Assembly (NCBI GenBank): GCA_946902875.1
Contig: OX336349.1
Location: 8,703,891 to 8,767,890, forward strand
Source: Nematopogon swammerdamellus
Lineage: Eukaryota > Arthropoda > Insecta > Lepidoptera > Adelidae
Reading direction: 5' to 3'
DNA length: 64,000 nt
Below the pieces are notes generated by a model. That model was given only the letters and a program-made list of their open reading frames with translations. It had not been told where the DNA came from and did not search any database. The translations under genes were made by a program, and so were the position numbers. This document shows, piece after piece, positions 55,562 to 64,000 of the stretch. The stretch's first letter is position 1, and the number at the start of each line of letters is the position of its first letter.

Positions 55562-58500
55562 TTCTCCCCTCCGTAGGACGTCGTGGAGGTCCTAGCTCTG
55601 TCCTGGGGCGCCGTCTCCTCCGTCGGTAGCAGCACTAGCCGTCGGGCCGGTCGTCGCAGCAGGCCGGCCGTTGTTCGTACGTCGACGACCCGGACTCGTC
55701 CGTCCGGGCCCGGGAAAGTTTGTACGACCCGTCCTCGGGGCCAGATGTTGCGGGGCAGGCTCGGGTCCACCACCAGGACGACGTCCCCCAGTGCGAGGTC
55801 CCGCTGGTCTTTCCAGGTGCGGCCACGTGGTAGCAGCGTCGGCAGGTACTCCCGCAGCCAGCGGCTCCAAAATTGGTCGGCGAGGCGCTGAGCAGTGCGC
55901 CACGTCGCTCGGCCCACGAGGTCGGCGTCGGTGGCTCGGACCGGCACGGGCGCGCCCGACGAAGCCCCCAACAAGAAGTGGTTTGGGGTCAGCGCCTCGT
56001 CGTCGTCGGGGTCGCAGGAGATGTGCGTGAGCGGTCTGCTGTTCACGATGTGCTCCGCCTCGCACAGCAACGTAGCGAGCACCTCTTCTCGTGGCGCGCG
56101 CTCGTGCAGGGTCGCCTTCAGTGATGTCTTCACTGAGCGCACCATGCGCTCCCACGCACCGCCCATGTTGGGTGCTCCGGGCGGCAGGAACCGCCACGTG
56201 ATGCCCAGGTCCTCGGCAGCTACTCCCAGCTGCTCCAGCTCCGCTCGCGCCTCCGCGAGCTCGCGGTTGGCGCCCACGAAGTTGGTGCCGTTATCGCTCC
56301 ACAGCACCGTCGGTGTCCCGCGTCGCGCCGTCATTCGTCGTAGCGCGAGCAGCATGCAGTCGGCCGAGAGGCCGGCCGCCAACTCTAAGTGTATTGCTCT
56401 TGTAGTGAGGCACGTGAAGAGCGCGCCCCAGCGCTTCTCCCGGCGCCTTCCTATCGTCACCTCCATCGGGCCGAAGTAGTCCACTCCGGCGCTGGTGAAG
56501 GGGCGTCGGTGGTGCACGAAGCGGGCGCTCGGCAAGTCGCCAGGCGGAGGAAGTCGCGGCGCGTCTCGGTGCACACGACACCAGCCGCACGCGCGCGCCA
56601 CCGCGCGCAGAGTCGTACGAAGTCGGACCACCCAATAGCGTTGTCGAATCTCGTTTATAACCGTGGCGTGGTTGCCATGCTGCCATCTGCGGTGATATTC
56701 TTCGATCAGTAGCCTCGCATACGGGTGGTCGCCGTGAAGAATGATCGGCCTCTTCGTGTCGTTGCTGACTCCGCGCGCCGCGTCGATCCTTCCTCCCACT
56801 CGCAGCACTCCGTCTTCGTCCGGTGTCGGGGTGAGCGCGGCGATCTGCTTACATTTCATGCTCAAATCTTTTTGGGCTGACTTGAGCCATTTATTTTCCG
56901 CCGCGTCGACGTAACACTTATCTAGTGTTATATAGTTTATTCGCCTTGTCTTGACGTGAGCTGCGCCGCCGCCTGCAGTTTTTCGTGTCTTCTTGCGGTT
57001 CACTAAGGCTGCGCAGACGGTGGCGCCGCGCGCGGCGTCCGACGCAACCACATCGTAAGGGGGCGTGGTCACGGTGTTGGCCCCGCCCTCGGATGTCGCT
57101 ATCGTAGCGCGCAGTATTGCCGCGAACTGGAGCACTCGCGCGGTCGCTCTTATCAGTCGGCTCCACTTGGAGAAGCGCCGAATGTCGGGCAAGGCTCCGC
57201 TCGGGTCATTTTCGCTTGCCGCGTGCACGATCTTGAATTCGTCGTCGCCGCAAGTCGGGGCGGTGTCGTCGCTCGCAGGCCACCCGTCTTCGTTGTCTCG
57301 CAGGTACGGCGGTCCTGCGAACCACCAGTGGCCTTCGTCGAAGCCGTCGGGCGGCGTGCGCGTAGCGAGGTCGGCCGGGTTGTCTCGTGTCGGCACCCAT
57401 CTCCACTGCTCCGGCCTCGTGAGCTCCTGCACCTCGGCGACGCGATGCGCAACGAACGGCTTGAATCGGTTGGTGTCGCTCTTTATCCAACACAAGGCGG
57501 TTCGCGAGTCGCTCCAATACACCACACGACTCGCTTGCGTTCGGTGTTCTTTTGTTATCGTTGCCGCGAGCCGCACGCCGAGTATTGTCGCCTGAAGCTC
57601 TAGGCGCGGAATCGATGTCGTCTTCAATGGGGCGACACGAGACTTGCTTGCTATTAGCGAAGTGTGGGCGGGTCCGTCGTCGCTCGGGAAGCGCCAGTAC
57701 GCCACGGCTGCGTAGGCGGTCGAGCTCGCGTCACAGAAGACGTGCAGCTCGGCGGCGTCGTCGCAGCGTCGCCCGTGGTGCCGCGGCAGTCGTACTCGCC
57801 GCAAGTCCGCCAGGTGGCGCACCCATCTCGTCCAGTCTTGATTTTCGTCGTCCTTGAGCCGCTCGTCCCAACCGATCCCGCTGCGCCACACTCGTTGTAG
57901 GAGTGCCTTCGCCTGCGTTGTAACCGGAGAGAGAAGGCCGAGCGGGTCAAAGATGGACATGACCAAGCTCAGCATCTCTCTCTTTGTCGGTCTTACAACG
58001 CCCGCGGCGACGTCTCGCGGCACGCGGTGCAGGCTCAGGTTGAAGGCGAGCCGGTCTTCGTCGGGCCTCCAGATCAGGCCCAGAGTCTTTTCGTACGCGG
58101 CCTCGTGCGCCGTTAGGTCCACAGCTCCCGTGCTGCGGCGATCGGGAGCGACGTGTCGCAGCGCGGCCGATCGGTTGCTTGCCCAGCCTCGTATCTCGAA
58201 GCCGCCGGCCGCGTGCACTGCAGTGACGTCGCGCACGGTGGCCGCAGCCTCGGTCTCGCTCCCGCAGCTGTGGATCGCGTCGTCCATGTAGTGGTCGCGT
58301 ACGATTATGTCTCTGACGTGCTCGTTCGGCGCATGCCGCCTCGCGTTCTCGTTCTTTATGTGCAGCGCGGTGCACGGCGACGACGCAGCTCCGAAAATTA
58401 GCGAAGCCATCCGGTACTTCCGTGGCGGCTTATTCGCGTCTTCACGCCACAGGAAGCGCTGCGCGTCGCGGTCGTCGTGTCGTACGTGCACGCGCATAAA

Positions 58501-61443
58501 CATTTCTTTAATGTCGCCGACGACCGCTACCGCTCCCTCCCGGAAGCGTAGCAGGACACCCAGCAGCGGCTGCAGCATGTCAGGGCCAGCAAGCAGGTTG
58601 GTGTTCAGGCTGGTCCCCCCTACGCAGGCGGCGGCGTCGTGCACGATCCTCACCTTGCCCGGCTTGTTTGGATTCTTCACCGCGAAGTGGGGCAGGTACC
58701 AGACCGCGCGGCCAGGGGGGCCGGGGGGGCACGGCTCGGCGTACCCGGACTCCAGCAGCGCCTTCATTTTGTCACGGTACTCTCGCGCGAAGTCTGCGTC
58801 GCGTGCCATCTTTCTCTCCACGGAGCGTAGACGTGTCAGCGCCTGCTGCTCGCTCGGTGGCATCGTCACGTTGTCCGCGCGCCACAGTAGGCCAACTTCG
58901 TAGCGGCCGGTGTCGAGCTGCTTTGTCGTTGTGTGCAGAATATTAACGGCTCGTTCCTCGGCGGGCACCCGCGGCGTTTTCGGGGCGACACCTAGCGACT
59001 CCAAGGCGAAGTTGTCGCGTACTAGTCGTTCCAACTCGTCGTCCGGGCCGGACTCGCGCGCGTGCATCGCGAAGCAGGAGGCGGAGCGCGCCGGCTTGAA
59101 GCCGTGTAGCACCCAGCCGAGGTCCGTCTGTGACGCGACAGGTTGATTTTTGCCGCCAGTGCGCATCTCTCGCGACACTAATAAGTGCCAGTTGTCTTGT
59201 CCGACGAGAACGGTAGGCTGTGCGTCGTTGTACTGCAGCTCACATTTGATGTCGCGGAGGTGCGTGCAGTCTGCGAGCACACTCGCGTCGATTGTCTGAG
59301 TGCTCAGGCCGAGCCGCTGTACGGTGCGTGCGCCCTCTAGTGTGTGCCATTCGTCACTATGGCGCCCACGTATCTCAATATCGACGCGTCGCGACGCTCC
59401 GGTGTCTGTCAGGGCGCCTCCGATCCCGTAGAGGCGCAGCGGTGTCTGCCTTCCCTTCGCTCCCACCTTGTCGGCCGCTGTAGACTCCAACAGGGAGACG
59501 GTCGAGCCATCGTCGAGCAGAGCGTAGGTCTCGAAGGTGCCGCGCGCGCCTCTCAGTACCACAGGAGCGATCTTTAGGAAGGCGCGTCGTGTCGGGCCGG
59601 TCGCGAAGCAGGAGCTCGCTGTCGCGACGTCGTCGGCGGCGTCGTCGGACTGAGGCGTGTCCGTCGCCTCGTTCGCGTCCTTTTTCTCGCGGCGGTCGTG
59701 GTGCAGGAGGCGGTGATGCGGACGCTTGCAGCCGTCGGTTTTGCAAGACTTAGCCTTGCAAGCGCCCCAGCGGTGTTGCCCACGAAGACATTTGAAACAC
59801 ATGCCGGCCCCGCGCACAGTGTTCCATCGTTCGTCGACGTCCATGTTGATAAATTGTTTGCAGTCGGGCAGCGCATGCTTCTCGTCACACAGGTGGCATG
59901 TGCTTTTGTCGTGCGTGCGGGACGCGCGGTTGTCGGCCGCGGCGTTCGCTTGTTGTGCGGCGCGCGTGTGCTCAGCGCCTTGCGGCGCGCGCGCGGTGGG
60001 GCCGCGGGCGGGGGGCGGCGCGGGCCGCGAGGGCCGGGCCGCTGTGTCTGGCGTCTTCACGTTGTGAAACTTTATCGCTTTATCCGCTTCCAGGCACAAA
60101 AAGTCACTTATGAGTTCCAACTTCGGCTGGCCGGAGTGCTCGTATCGCTCGGCGTAGTCTCCGTAGCGCACCCGCTGCATCGGCGTCAGTCGCACGAGGA
60201 CGCTCTCGACAAAATATTGGTCGTCGGCGTGCTGTTCGTAGTGCCGCATCAGATAAGACAGGTTTCTGATACGACACGCATATTCGTCGAGAAGGTCCGG
60301 CCGATCGTCTTGGAGGGGTCGTGTCTGCAGCACTTTCTTTTTCGCCGAGTCGATGAGGTCGCGGGGGCGTCCGTACACGCGTTGCAAGTCTTGTATGACT
60401 CGCTCCGGATCGCAGCCGCTGCTCAATAGGTACGCCTCCACCTTCTCTCGTGCACCGCCGGTGAGCGCCGTGCGTAGCCGCGTCATGTTTTCTGCGGCGG
60501 TGTAGGCGTACGCTGCGTTCGTCTCGCGGTATGATGCCAGGAACGCCAGCCACTCCGCCCGGTCCCCACTGAAGCGAGGCAAGTCTCGGTGTCGTGGGTG
60601 AAGCGGCTGCGGTTGAGCGGGACGGTCGGCTATTTTCTTGAGTTCTGCTGCCAGCGCGGCGATGGCGTCGTTCGGTGCGGCGGCGGCAGCGTCTGTGTGT
60701 CGGTCGCGCGGCGTGTCGGGTGTCGACCACGCTACAGCGCGTGGCGCGCGCGCGAGCGCGGGGGGGCGCGCGGGCGCGGAGACGCGCGCGGGCGCGGCGG
60801 CGAGCGCGGGCGCGGCGGCGAGCGCGGGCGTGGCGGCGCACGCGGGCACGGTGTCGGGTACGCGGGTCGCAGCCGCGTTCGCCTCGCCTCGGGGCAAGGT
60901 CGCGGACTGCTGCGCGACGAGGTGAGGGGGGGCCGTCGGAGGCACCCTCCCCTCCGTATTGCGATGATGCACTGACTCGTTGTCGCAGTACGAAGTCATC
61001 TCTTCTTCAAGCTCGAGTTCTTCTTGAGCGCGCGCCAACTCTATTTTCTTGTCGGCGAGGGCGCGTGCTCTCCGCAACTCGGCGTCGTCTCGTTGCCGCT
61101 GCGCTTCTTCCTGTTGTCGTTCGACTTCGGCTAGCTCCACAGACGCCTCGTACTCCGCTCGAAGTCGGCGCAGGCGGGCGGCGGACGCGCTGGAGCGGCA
61201 CGTCGAGCCGCCGACTGATGGGGCGGGCGTAGTCCGATGCGAAGGCGTGTGCGTCGGCACAACAGTGTTGTCGAGCGCGTCCGGCGGGCTCAACCGAGAC
61301 TCGATGTCTGCACCGGCGGGTGTCGGGCTGTGGGTGCCGGGCCGCCCGCTCACGGCCACACCGGAGTCGGTGGGCGGCGGCGGCGGCCGGTGCTGCTCTG
61401 ATGTCGCGGCTTTCGCCTTGCTCCGTGTCTCTCGCGACGACAT
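55546..61443 (-). CDS. BEL/Pao Gag-Pol polyprotein (1965 aa)
   Basis: One intact frame encodes all retrotransposon functions. From the N terminus: a Pro/Ala-rich start; a charged coiled coil (about 95-150); an Ala/Pro repeat region (about 200-235); a Gag-like region (about 280-460, LPRFSGDRAEWLAFLASYRE); zinc knuckles (about 512-580, CHLCDEKHALPDC, CFKCLRGQHRWGAC); an aspartic protease (about 640, YALLDDGSTVSLLE); reverse transcriptase (about 900-1130, active site YMDD near 1053); RNase H-like (about 1236, VFCDASSTAYAA); an HHCC-type integrase finger (about 1575-1625); an integrase core (DYFGP near 1658, SDNGTNF near 1720, GGAWERMV near 1765); and a C-terminal tail. The protease reads DDGS where most families have D[ST]G. 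ATG lies 6 nt past the primer site. The stop is within the 3' LTR. Codons are strongly GC-ending. Confidence 0.95.
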   Translation of the reverse strand: MSSRETRSKAKAATSEQHRPPPPPTDSGVAVSGRPGTHSPTPAGADIESRLSPPDALDNTVVPTHTPSHRTTPAPSVGGSTCRSSASAARLRRLRAEYEASVELAEVERQQEEAQRQRDDAELRRARALADKKIELARAQEELELEEEMTSYCDNESVHHRNTEGRVPPTAPPHLVAQQSATLPRGEANAAATRVPDTVPACAATPALAAAPALAAAPARVSAPARPPALARAPRAVAWSTPDTPRDRHTDAAAAAPNDAIAALAAELKKIADRPAQPQPLHPRHRDLPRFSGDRAEWLAFLASYRETNAAYAYTAAENMTRLRTALTGGAREKVEAYLLSSGCDPERVIQDLQRVYGRPRDLIDSAKKKVLQTRPLQDDRPDLLDEYACRIRNLSYLMRHYEQHADDQYFVESVLVRLTPMQRVRYGDYAERYEHSGQPKLELISDFLCLEADKAIKFHNVKTPDTAARPSRPAPPPARGPTARAPQGAEHTRAAQQANAAADNRASRTHDKSTCHLCDEKHALPDCKQFINMDVDERWNTVRGAGMCFKCLRGQHRWGACKAKSCKTDGCKRPHHRLLHHDRREKKDANEATDTPQSDDAADDVATASSCFATGPTRRAFLKIAPVVLRGARGTFETYALLDDGSTVSLLESTAADKVGAKGRQTPLRLYGIGGALTDTGASRRVDIEIRGRHSDEWHTLEGARTVQRLGLSTQTIDASVLADCTHLRDIKCELQYNDAQPTVLVGQDNWHLLVSREMRTGGKNQPVASQTDLGWVLHGFKPARSASCFAMHARESGPDDELERLVRDNFALESLGVAPKTPRVPAEERAVNILHTTTKQLDTGRYEVGLLWRADNVTMPPSEQQALTRLRSVERKMARDADFAREYRDKMKALLESGYAEPCPPGPPGRAVWYLPHFAVKNPNKPGKVRIVHDAAACVGGTSLNTNLLAGPDMLQPLLGVLLRFREGAVAVVGDIKEMFMRVHVRHDDRDAQRFLWREDANKPPRKYRMASLIFGAASSPCTALHIKNENARRHAPNEHVRDIIVRDHYMDDAIHSCGSETEAAATVRDVTAVHAAGGFEIRGWASNRSAALRHVAPDRRSTGAVDLTAHEAAYEKTLGLIWRPDEDRLAFNLSLHRVPRDVAAGVVRPTKREMLSLVMSIFDPLGLLSPVTTQAKALLQRVWRSGIGWDERLKDDENQDWTRWVRHLADLRRVRLPRHHGRRCDDAAELHVFCDASSTAYAAVAYWRFPSDDGPAHTSLIASKSRVAPLKTTSIPRLELQATILGVRLAATITKEHRTQASRVVYWSDSRTALCWIKSDTNRFKPFVAHRVAEVQELTRPEQWRWVPTRDNPADLATRTPPDGFDEGHWWFAGPPYLRDNEDGWPASDDTAPTCGDDEFKIVHAASENDPSGALPDIRRFSKWSRLIRATARVLQFAAILRATIATSEGGANTVTTPPYDVVASDAARGATVCAALVNRKKTRKTAGGGAAHVKTRRINYITLDKCYVDAAENKWLKSAQKDLSMKCKQIAALTPTPDEDGVLRVGGRIDAARGVSNDTKRPIILHGDHPYARLLIEEYHRRWQHGNHATVINEIRQRYWVVRLRTTLRAVARACGWCRVHRDAPRLPPPGDLPSARFVHHRRPFTSAGVDYFGPMEVTIGRRREKRWGALFTCLTTRAIHLELAAGLSADCMLLALRRMTARRGTPTVLWSDNGTNFVGANRELAEARAELEQLGVAAEDLGITWRFLPPGAPNMGGAWERMVRSVKTSLKATLHERAPREEVLATLLCEAEHIVNSRPLTHISCDPDDDEALTPNHFLLGASSGAPVPVRATDADLVGRATWRTAQRLADQFWSRWLREYLPTLLPRGRTWKDQRDLALGDVVLVVDPSLPRNIWPRGRVVQTFPGPDGRVRVVDVRTTAGLLRRPARRLVLLPTEETAPQDRARTSTTSYGGENVGAG
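55562..55572 (-). promoter_or_regulatory. Polypurine tract
   Basis: GGAGGGGAGAA on the minus strand lies directly before the 3' LTR (one T follows), the normal place to prime plus-strand DNA. It lies inside the Gag-Pol frame, where it encodes GGEN with the next base. Confidence 0.85.
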
Positions 61444-61449
61444 CCTCGG

Positions 61450-61467
61450 ATCCGGCTCGAAGGACCA
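61450..61467 (-). promoter_or_regulatory. Primer binding site matching tRNA-Tyr 3' end
   Basis: The minus strand TGGTCCTTCGAGCCGGAT is complementary to ...CCGGCTCGAAGGACCA, the 3' end of animal tRNA-Tyr with CCA. It starts 2 nt after the 5' LTR, as expected. Confidence 0.88.
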
Positions 61468-61469
61468 GT

Positions 61470-62116
61470 TGTTCAGGCTTCACGTCGCCCGCCTGATGGG
61501 GGCTTCTTCGTAGGCTCGTAGGTTCCGGCTCCGCGGCTGTCGTCGCTGAAGACACCGCCAACTACGCGCCGCGGAAAGGAGAGAATCCGCGGCGGGCAGG
61601 GGGGTCGTGACGGAGCGGTGGTCGTCTCGTAAATGAAACACGATTTCTTGTTCTCTTGTGGCGTCCTCTGGCGAGTGTCGGAAGCTGCGATCTTGTGGAG
61701 TATGTAGAGTATGAACACCGACCGACCGCTAGTGCTCATTTTTGCCGAGAAATATGCGAGCGCGCGAGATTGGCGGGCGACGCGTGTTCTCTGTCGCCGG
61801 CCAATCAGCGCGCTCTATTTCGTCTGCGCTTGGCACCCGTGCCAGCGGCGCGAGTGCGCGAGATTAGCGATCGAAGCGCGTCTCGGTGCGCCGGCCAATC
61901 CGCGCACTCTATTCTCTTCCTTTTTGAGCGGTCGGTCGCAGTGTCTAATTTATTTTATTTCGCTTCGCTTCATTTCCGACAACCACCAGAGTAAAACACG
62001 AATCGTCAAAATATTTATTTTCCTATAAGCTTACAAACGTTCTAAACTTAATTAATATATGTCTAACGTATAAATAATCTAACTTATACATATTAGATGT
62101 TTATCCGGCGCCAACA
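61470..62116 (-). repeat. BEL 5' LTR, 647 bp
   Basis: Nearly identical to the LTR at 54914-55561. The visible difference is CTTGTGGCGTCC here against CTTGTCCTTGTCC there. It would drive transcription of the element toward lower coordinates. Confidence 0.95.
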
Positions 62117-62121
62117 CCCCT
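62117..62121. repeat. BEL target-site duplication, right (CCCCT)
   Basis: Matches 54909-54913. Confidence 0.9.
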
Positions 62122-62160
62122 CGAGCCACCCCTCCGTTTGCGTCGGAGGTTAAAAAGGAA
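62122..62160 (+). repeat. Remainder of the family Y tail after the BEL insertion
   Basis: CCACCCCTCCGTTTGCGTCG then GAGGTTAAAAAGG reverse-matches AACCCCCAACGCAAAAAGGA at 51446. Rejoined across the BEL element, the two sides form one uninterrupted tail. Confidence 0.7.
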
Positions 62161-62990
62161 ACTGCTTCGCGATCGCTTTGTGCCCCTGGCTGTCGTCCTG
62201 CTGGGATAGGGGGTCCCAGCTCATCATTCCGCTGAGGGTATACGTCATTAAGTACCATATCCTCTTACCTACCTATCTGCCTTAATGAGTGTGAAAGAGG
62301 AGTTGGAGATGACAGACCCGTGACACGCGAAGATCCGTTGTCTCTGTCCACCCCACAGGTCTATCCCAGGGGAGACAGGTGTGACGATATGTAGGTATGT
62401 ATGTAGTGTACATAGGTAAAGTAAGTACTTACCTACATACGTCTATGCCACTCAACCTCGCACTCTACATCAACTATTAGAATATAAAGAGGCAAACTTA
62501 TCTCTGTCGCTTCTGCCTACCTCGCAACAATAGGTAACTATGTCTACAATACAAAACCGGCTAAATCCAGCTAAGGTGAAAGTGGTAAGCGGTAAGCCTT
62601 CAAAGCACACAAGATCTTTATACCACGGATAGGTAACGTGATGTGCGCCCGTGGCCGCCAAAAGTGTGTGATTGTCACACACCCGCCATCAGTCGGCGTC
62701 AGTCGCCGTCAGGCATTACACGACAGTGCGAATCTATGTGCGTACAGTTACAATTACATTTTTATATATGTATATACGATATCGACCGCTCCTGAGTCAA
62801 CGGGTTAAATATTCTAATGGACAAAAACGGGATATAATTCATAACTTACACGCAAGTTTGTTATATTAAAATCTTAGAAAACATTTTCAATATCCTGCAC
62901 CGCTATTTTGGGCACAGACTGCGGCTTGGCTCAGTTCCGTATCTCACTCATTAGGTAGAGAAGGTCGTAAGCGATCTAGTGCTCAGAACA
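62161..62990. other. Stretch without recognised gene
   Basis: Repeat-like sequence rich in TACCTACCTAC and GTAGGTATGTA words (62275-62440), then AT-rich DNA. No coding frame recognised. Confidence 0.4.
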
Positions 62991-62999
62991 ATATTTACG

Positions 63000-63285
63000 T
63001 TTTGCATTTGCGACTTGAGGTTATCTCACTTCTGCAATGTCAGTCAGTCAGCGTGTATGCGTTCAATGCTGGGCATACGCCTCTCCAAGTTTCCTCCAGT
63101 CCTCCCGACCTTCAGCGGTACCACGGCCACCAGTGTACGATACGGTTACTCCAACGCTCGTTGTCTCTTCGGCTACAGCTCCCAGCCCATTGTCACTTAA
63201 GCTTAGCCACGCGGTGTCCAATATCGACTACTCTGCTGCGTCGGCGGATTGCCTCGTTACGCGCCATATCACTTCTGCAATAAAG
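63000..63285 (-). pseudogene. LINE ORF2 C-terminal remnant
   Basis: The minus strand reads RVAKLK (stop) QWAGSCSRRDNERWSNRIVH then WWPWYR (stop), and the DNA GGAGGACTGGAGGAAACTTG follows, all in the order of the ORF2 end of moth LINEs. Stops and frameshifts show it is dead. Confidence 0.65.
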
Positions 63286-63594
63286 ATGTTAAGTAGGTCC
63301 TTCTCTTTCAGACTTTTATGTACATCAATAACTAGAGTATGCAGAATAAATTCGATCCACTAGTTAGTAGTGTAAGAAACTGTGTCTACAGAACTGTACC
63401 TCTTTGCCTTTAGCGACAATGTAAGACTAGTCGCAACGTAGGTACATAGGTTGTGTCTGGGCTTTATTAACGACGGAAGCACTATCTTTGTACATAATGT
63501 TTGCGTTTATGAGCACATAAGAATGGGATCCTAAACCCAACGCCTAAACCCCATAGAGGCGTCAGACGTGTTCGTAAGTGTGTGAATACGACAC

Positions 63595-63810
63595 CCTTAC
63601 TAGGTGGCTGCGAAGGTGGCAGGCTATAACCAGTCGGAATTGGTACCTAGGCACTGAATAAAACATCTGCCGAAACGGCTATGAAAATAGTTCGTGTTTT
63701 CCGGTTCAGTATAGCCGGCACGACCATAGAGAAGTGCTGTCATAGTAACTATGTAGGTCGCCAAGGTGTGGTTGACTTTACTGGTGTAGTACGTGTAGCC
63801 TAACGTGTAC
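63595..63810 (+). repeat. Family A repeat (diverged)
   Basis: TTACTAGGTGGCTGCGAAGG, CGAAACGGCTATGAAAATAG, TTCCGGTTCAGTATAGCCGG and CACGACCATAGAGAAGTGCT follow family A with many changes. Confidence 0.6.
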
Positions 63811-63834
63811 GTCAATTACGTCGGCGGAAAGCAC

Positions 63835-63925
63835 TGGTTCCGTATCGCTGAAGGCCGGACTGAGGACTGGAGGAAAATTGGAGAGGCGTATGTCCAGCAG
63901 TGGACGCTTACACGCTGACTGATTG
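63835..63925 (+). pseudogene. LINE ORF2 extreme C terminus
   Basis: The plus strand reads EGRTEDWRKIGEAYVQQWTL then TR and a stop, the typical last residues of moth LINE ORF2. It faces the reversed remnant at 63000-63285. The repeat TGACTGATTGACTGACTGAC follows. Confidence 0.65.
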
Positions 63926-64000
63926 ACTGACTGACGTGTTGCCTACCATGTCTGATTCGATAAAAAACATAAACTTGTCGACAAAGTGAGCAAAGTAGAA

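Larger units (their letters stand above)
54914..62116 (-). mobile_element. Complete BEL/Pao LTR retrotransposon, 7.2 kb
   Basis: An LTR retrotransposon copies itself through RNA and integrates by its own integrase. The element reads right to left: 5' LTR 61470-62116, tRNA-Tyr primer site 61450-61467, one Gag-Pol frame, polypurine tract 55562-55572, 3' LTR 54914-55561. Both LTRs run TG...CA and the flanks carry CCCCT. The LTRs differ only by a few bases and one indel near 55099/61658, and the frame has no stop, so the insertion is recent and may still be active. It is much richer in GC than its surroundings. Confidence 0.96.

Noticed and set aside
55583..61232. Many long plus-strand open frames across 55.6-61.5 kb
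   Set aside because: They are antisense shadows of the GC-rich BEL Gag-Pol frame. They contain no domain motifs and are rich in Arg/Ala/Ser from reversed GC-ending codons.

Overview
The window looks like moth (Lepidoptera) nuclear DNA. The host gene has an insect-type Rap1 GTPase-activating protein, long AT-rich introns with GT-AG junctions, and many dispersed repeats of the kind common in moth genomes. No RNA operon, CRISPR array or bacterial gene organisation is present. Species cannot be told from the sequence alone.

One host gene dominates. Positions 1049-44612 (+) hold 13 coding exons of a Rap1GAP orthologue (fly Rapgap1). All exon phases join without a break into a 724-residue open protein, missing only its extreme N terminus, which lies before the window. 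It carries the Rap1GAP dimerisation region, the catalytic domain with the asparagine-thumb motif HVGNDIV, a Ser-rich linker and a C-terminal coiled coil. A possible 3' UTR follows to about 46.1 kb.

The introns and the 3' flank are a catalogue of mobile DNA: two non-autonomous hAT elements with 8-bp target duplications, an internally deleted piggyBac-like element with TTAA, a Tc1/mariner-type MITE, a 250-bp MITE, a pair of inverted-repeat MITEs, tRNA-derived sequences, LINE ORF2 tails, two repeat families present in many copies, several perfect hairpins, a 16-bp minisatellite next to a 3' splice site, and a 2.5-kb inverted array of about 109-bp units (29990-32510).

Three loci (23.4-25.3 kb, 34.6-36.5 kb, 51.4-52.8 kb) carry the same C-terminal protein region of a reverse-transcriptase polyprotein (CCHC-like finger, RH, and PD...D, resembling a restriction-like endonuclease). 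In each it is enclosed by inverted-repeat arms and has no reverse transcriptase. They belong to two families with unrelated arms. This is the best candidate here for something not yet described.

The right end holds a complete, apparently young BEL/Pao LTR retrotransposon on the minus strand (54914-62116): near-identical 648/647-bp LTRs, CCCCT target duplication, tRNA-Tyr primer site, polypurine tract, and one intact 1965-residue Gag-Pol frame. It sits inside an older inverted-repeat element. The last 1.9 kb holds decayed LINE and SINE-like sequence.
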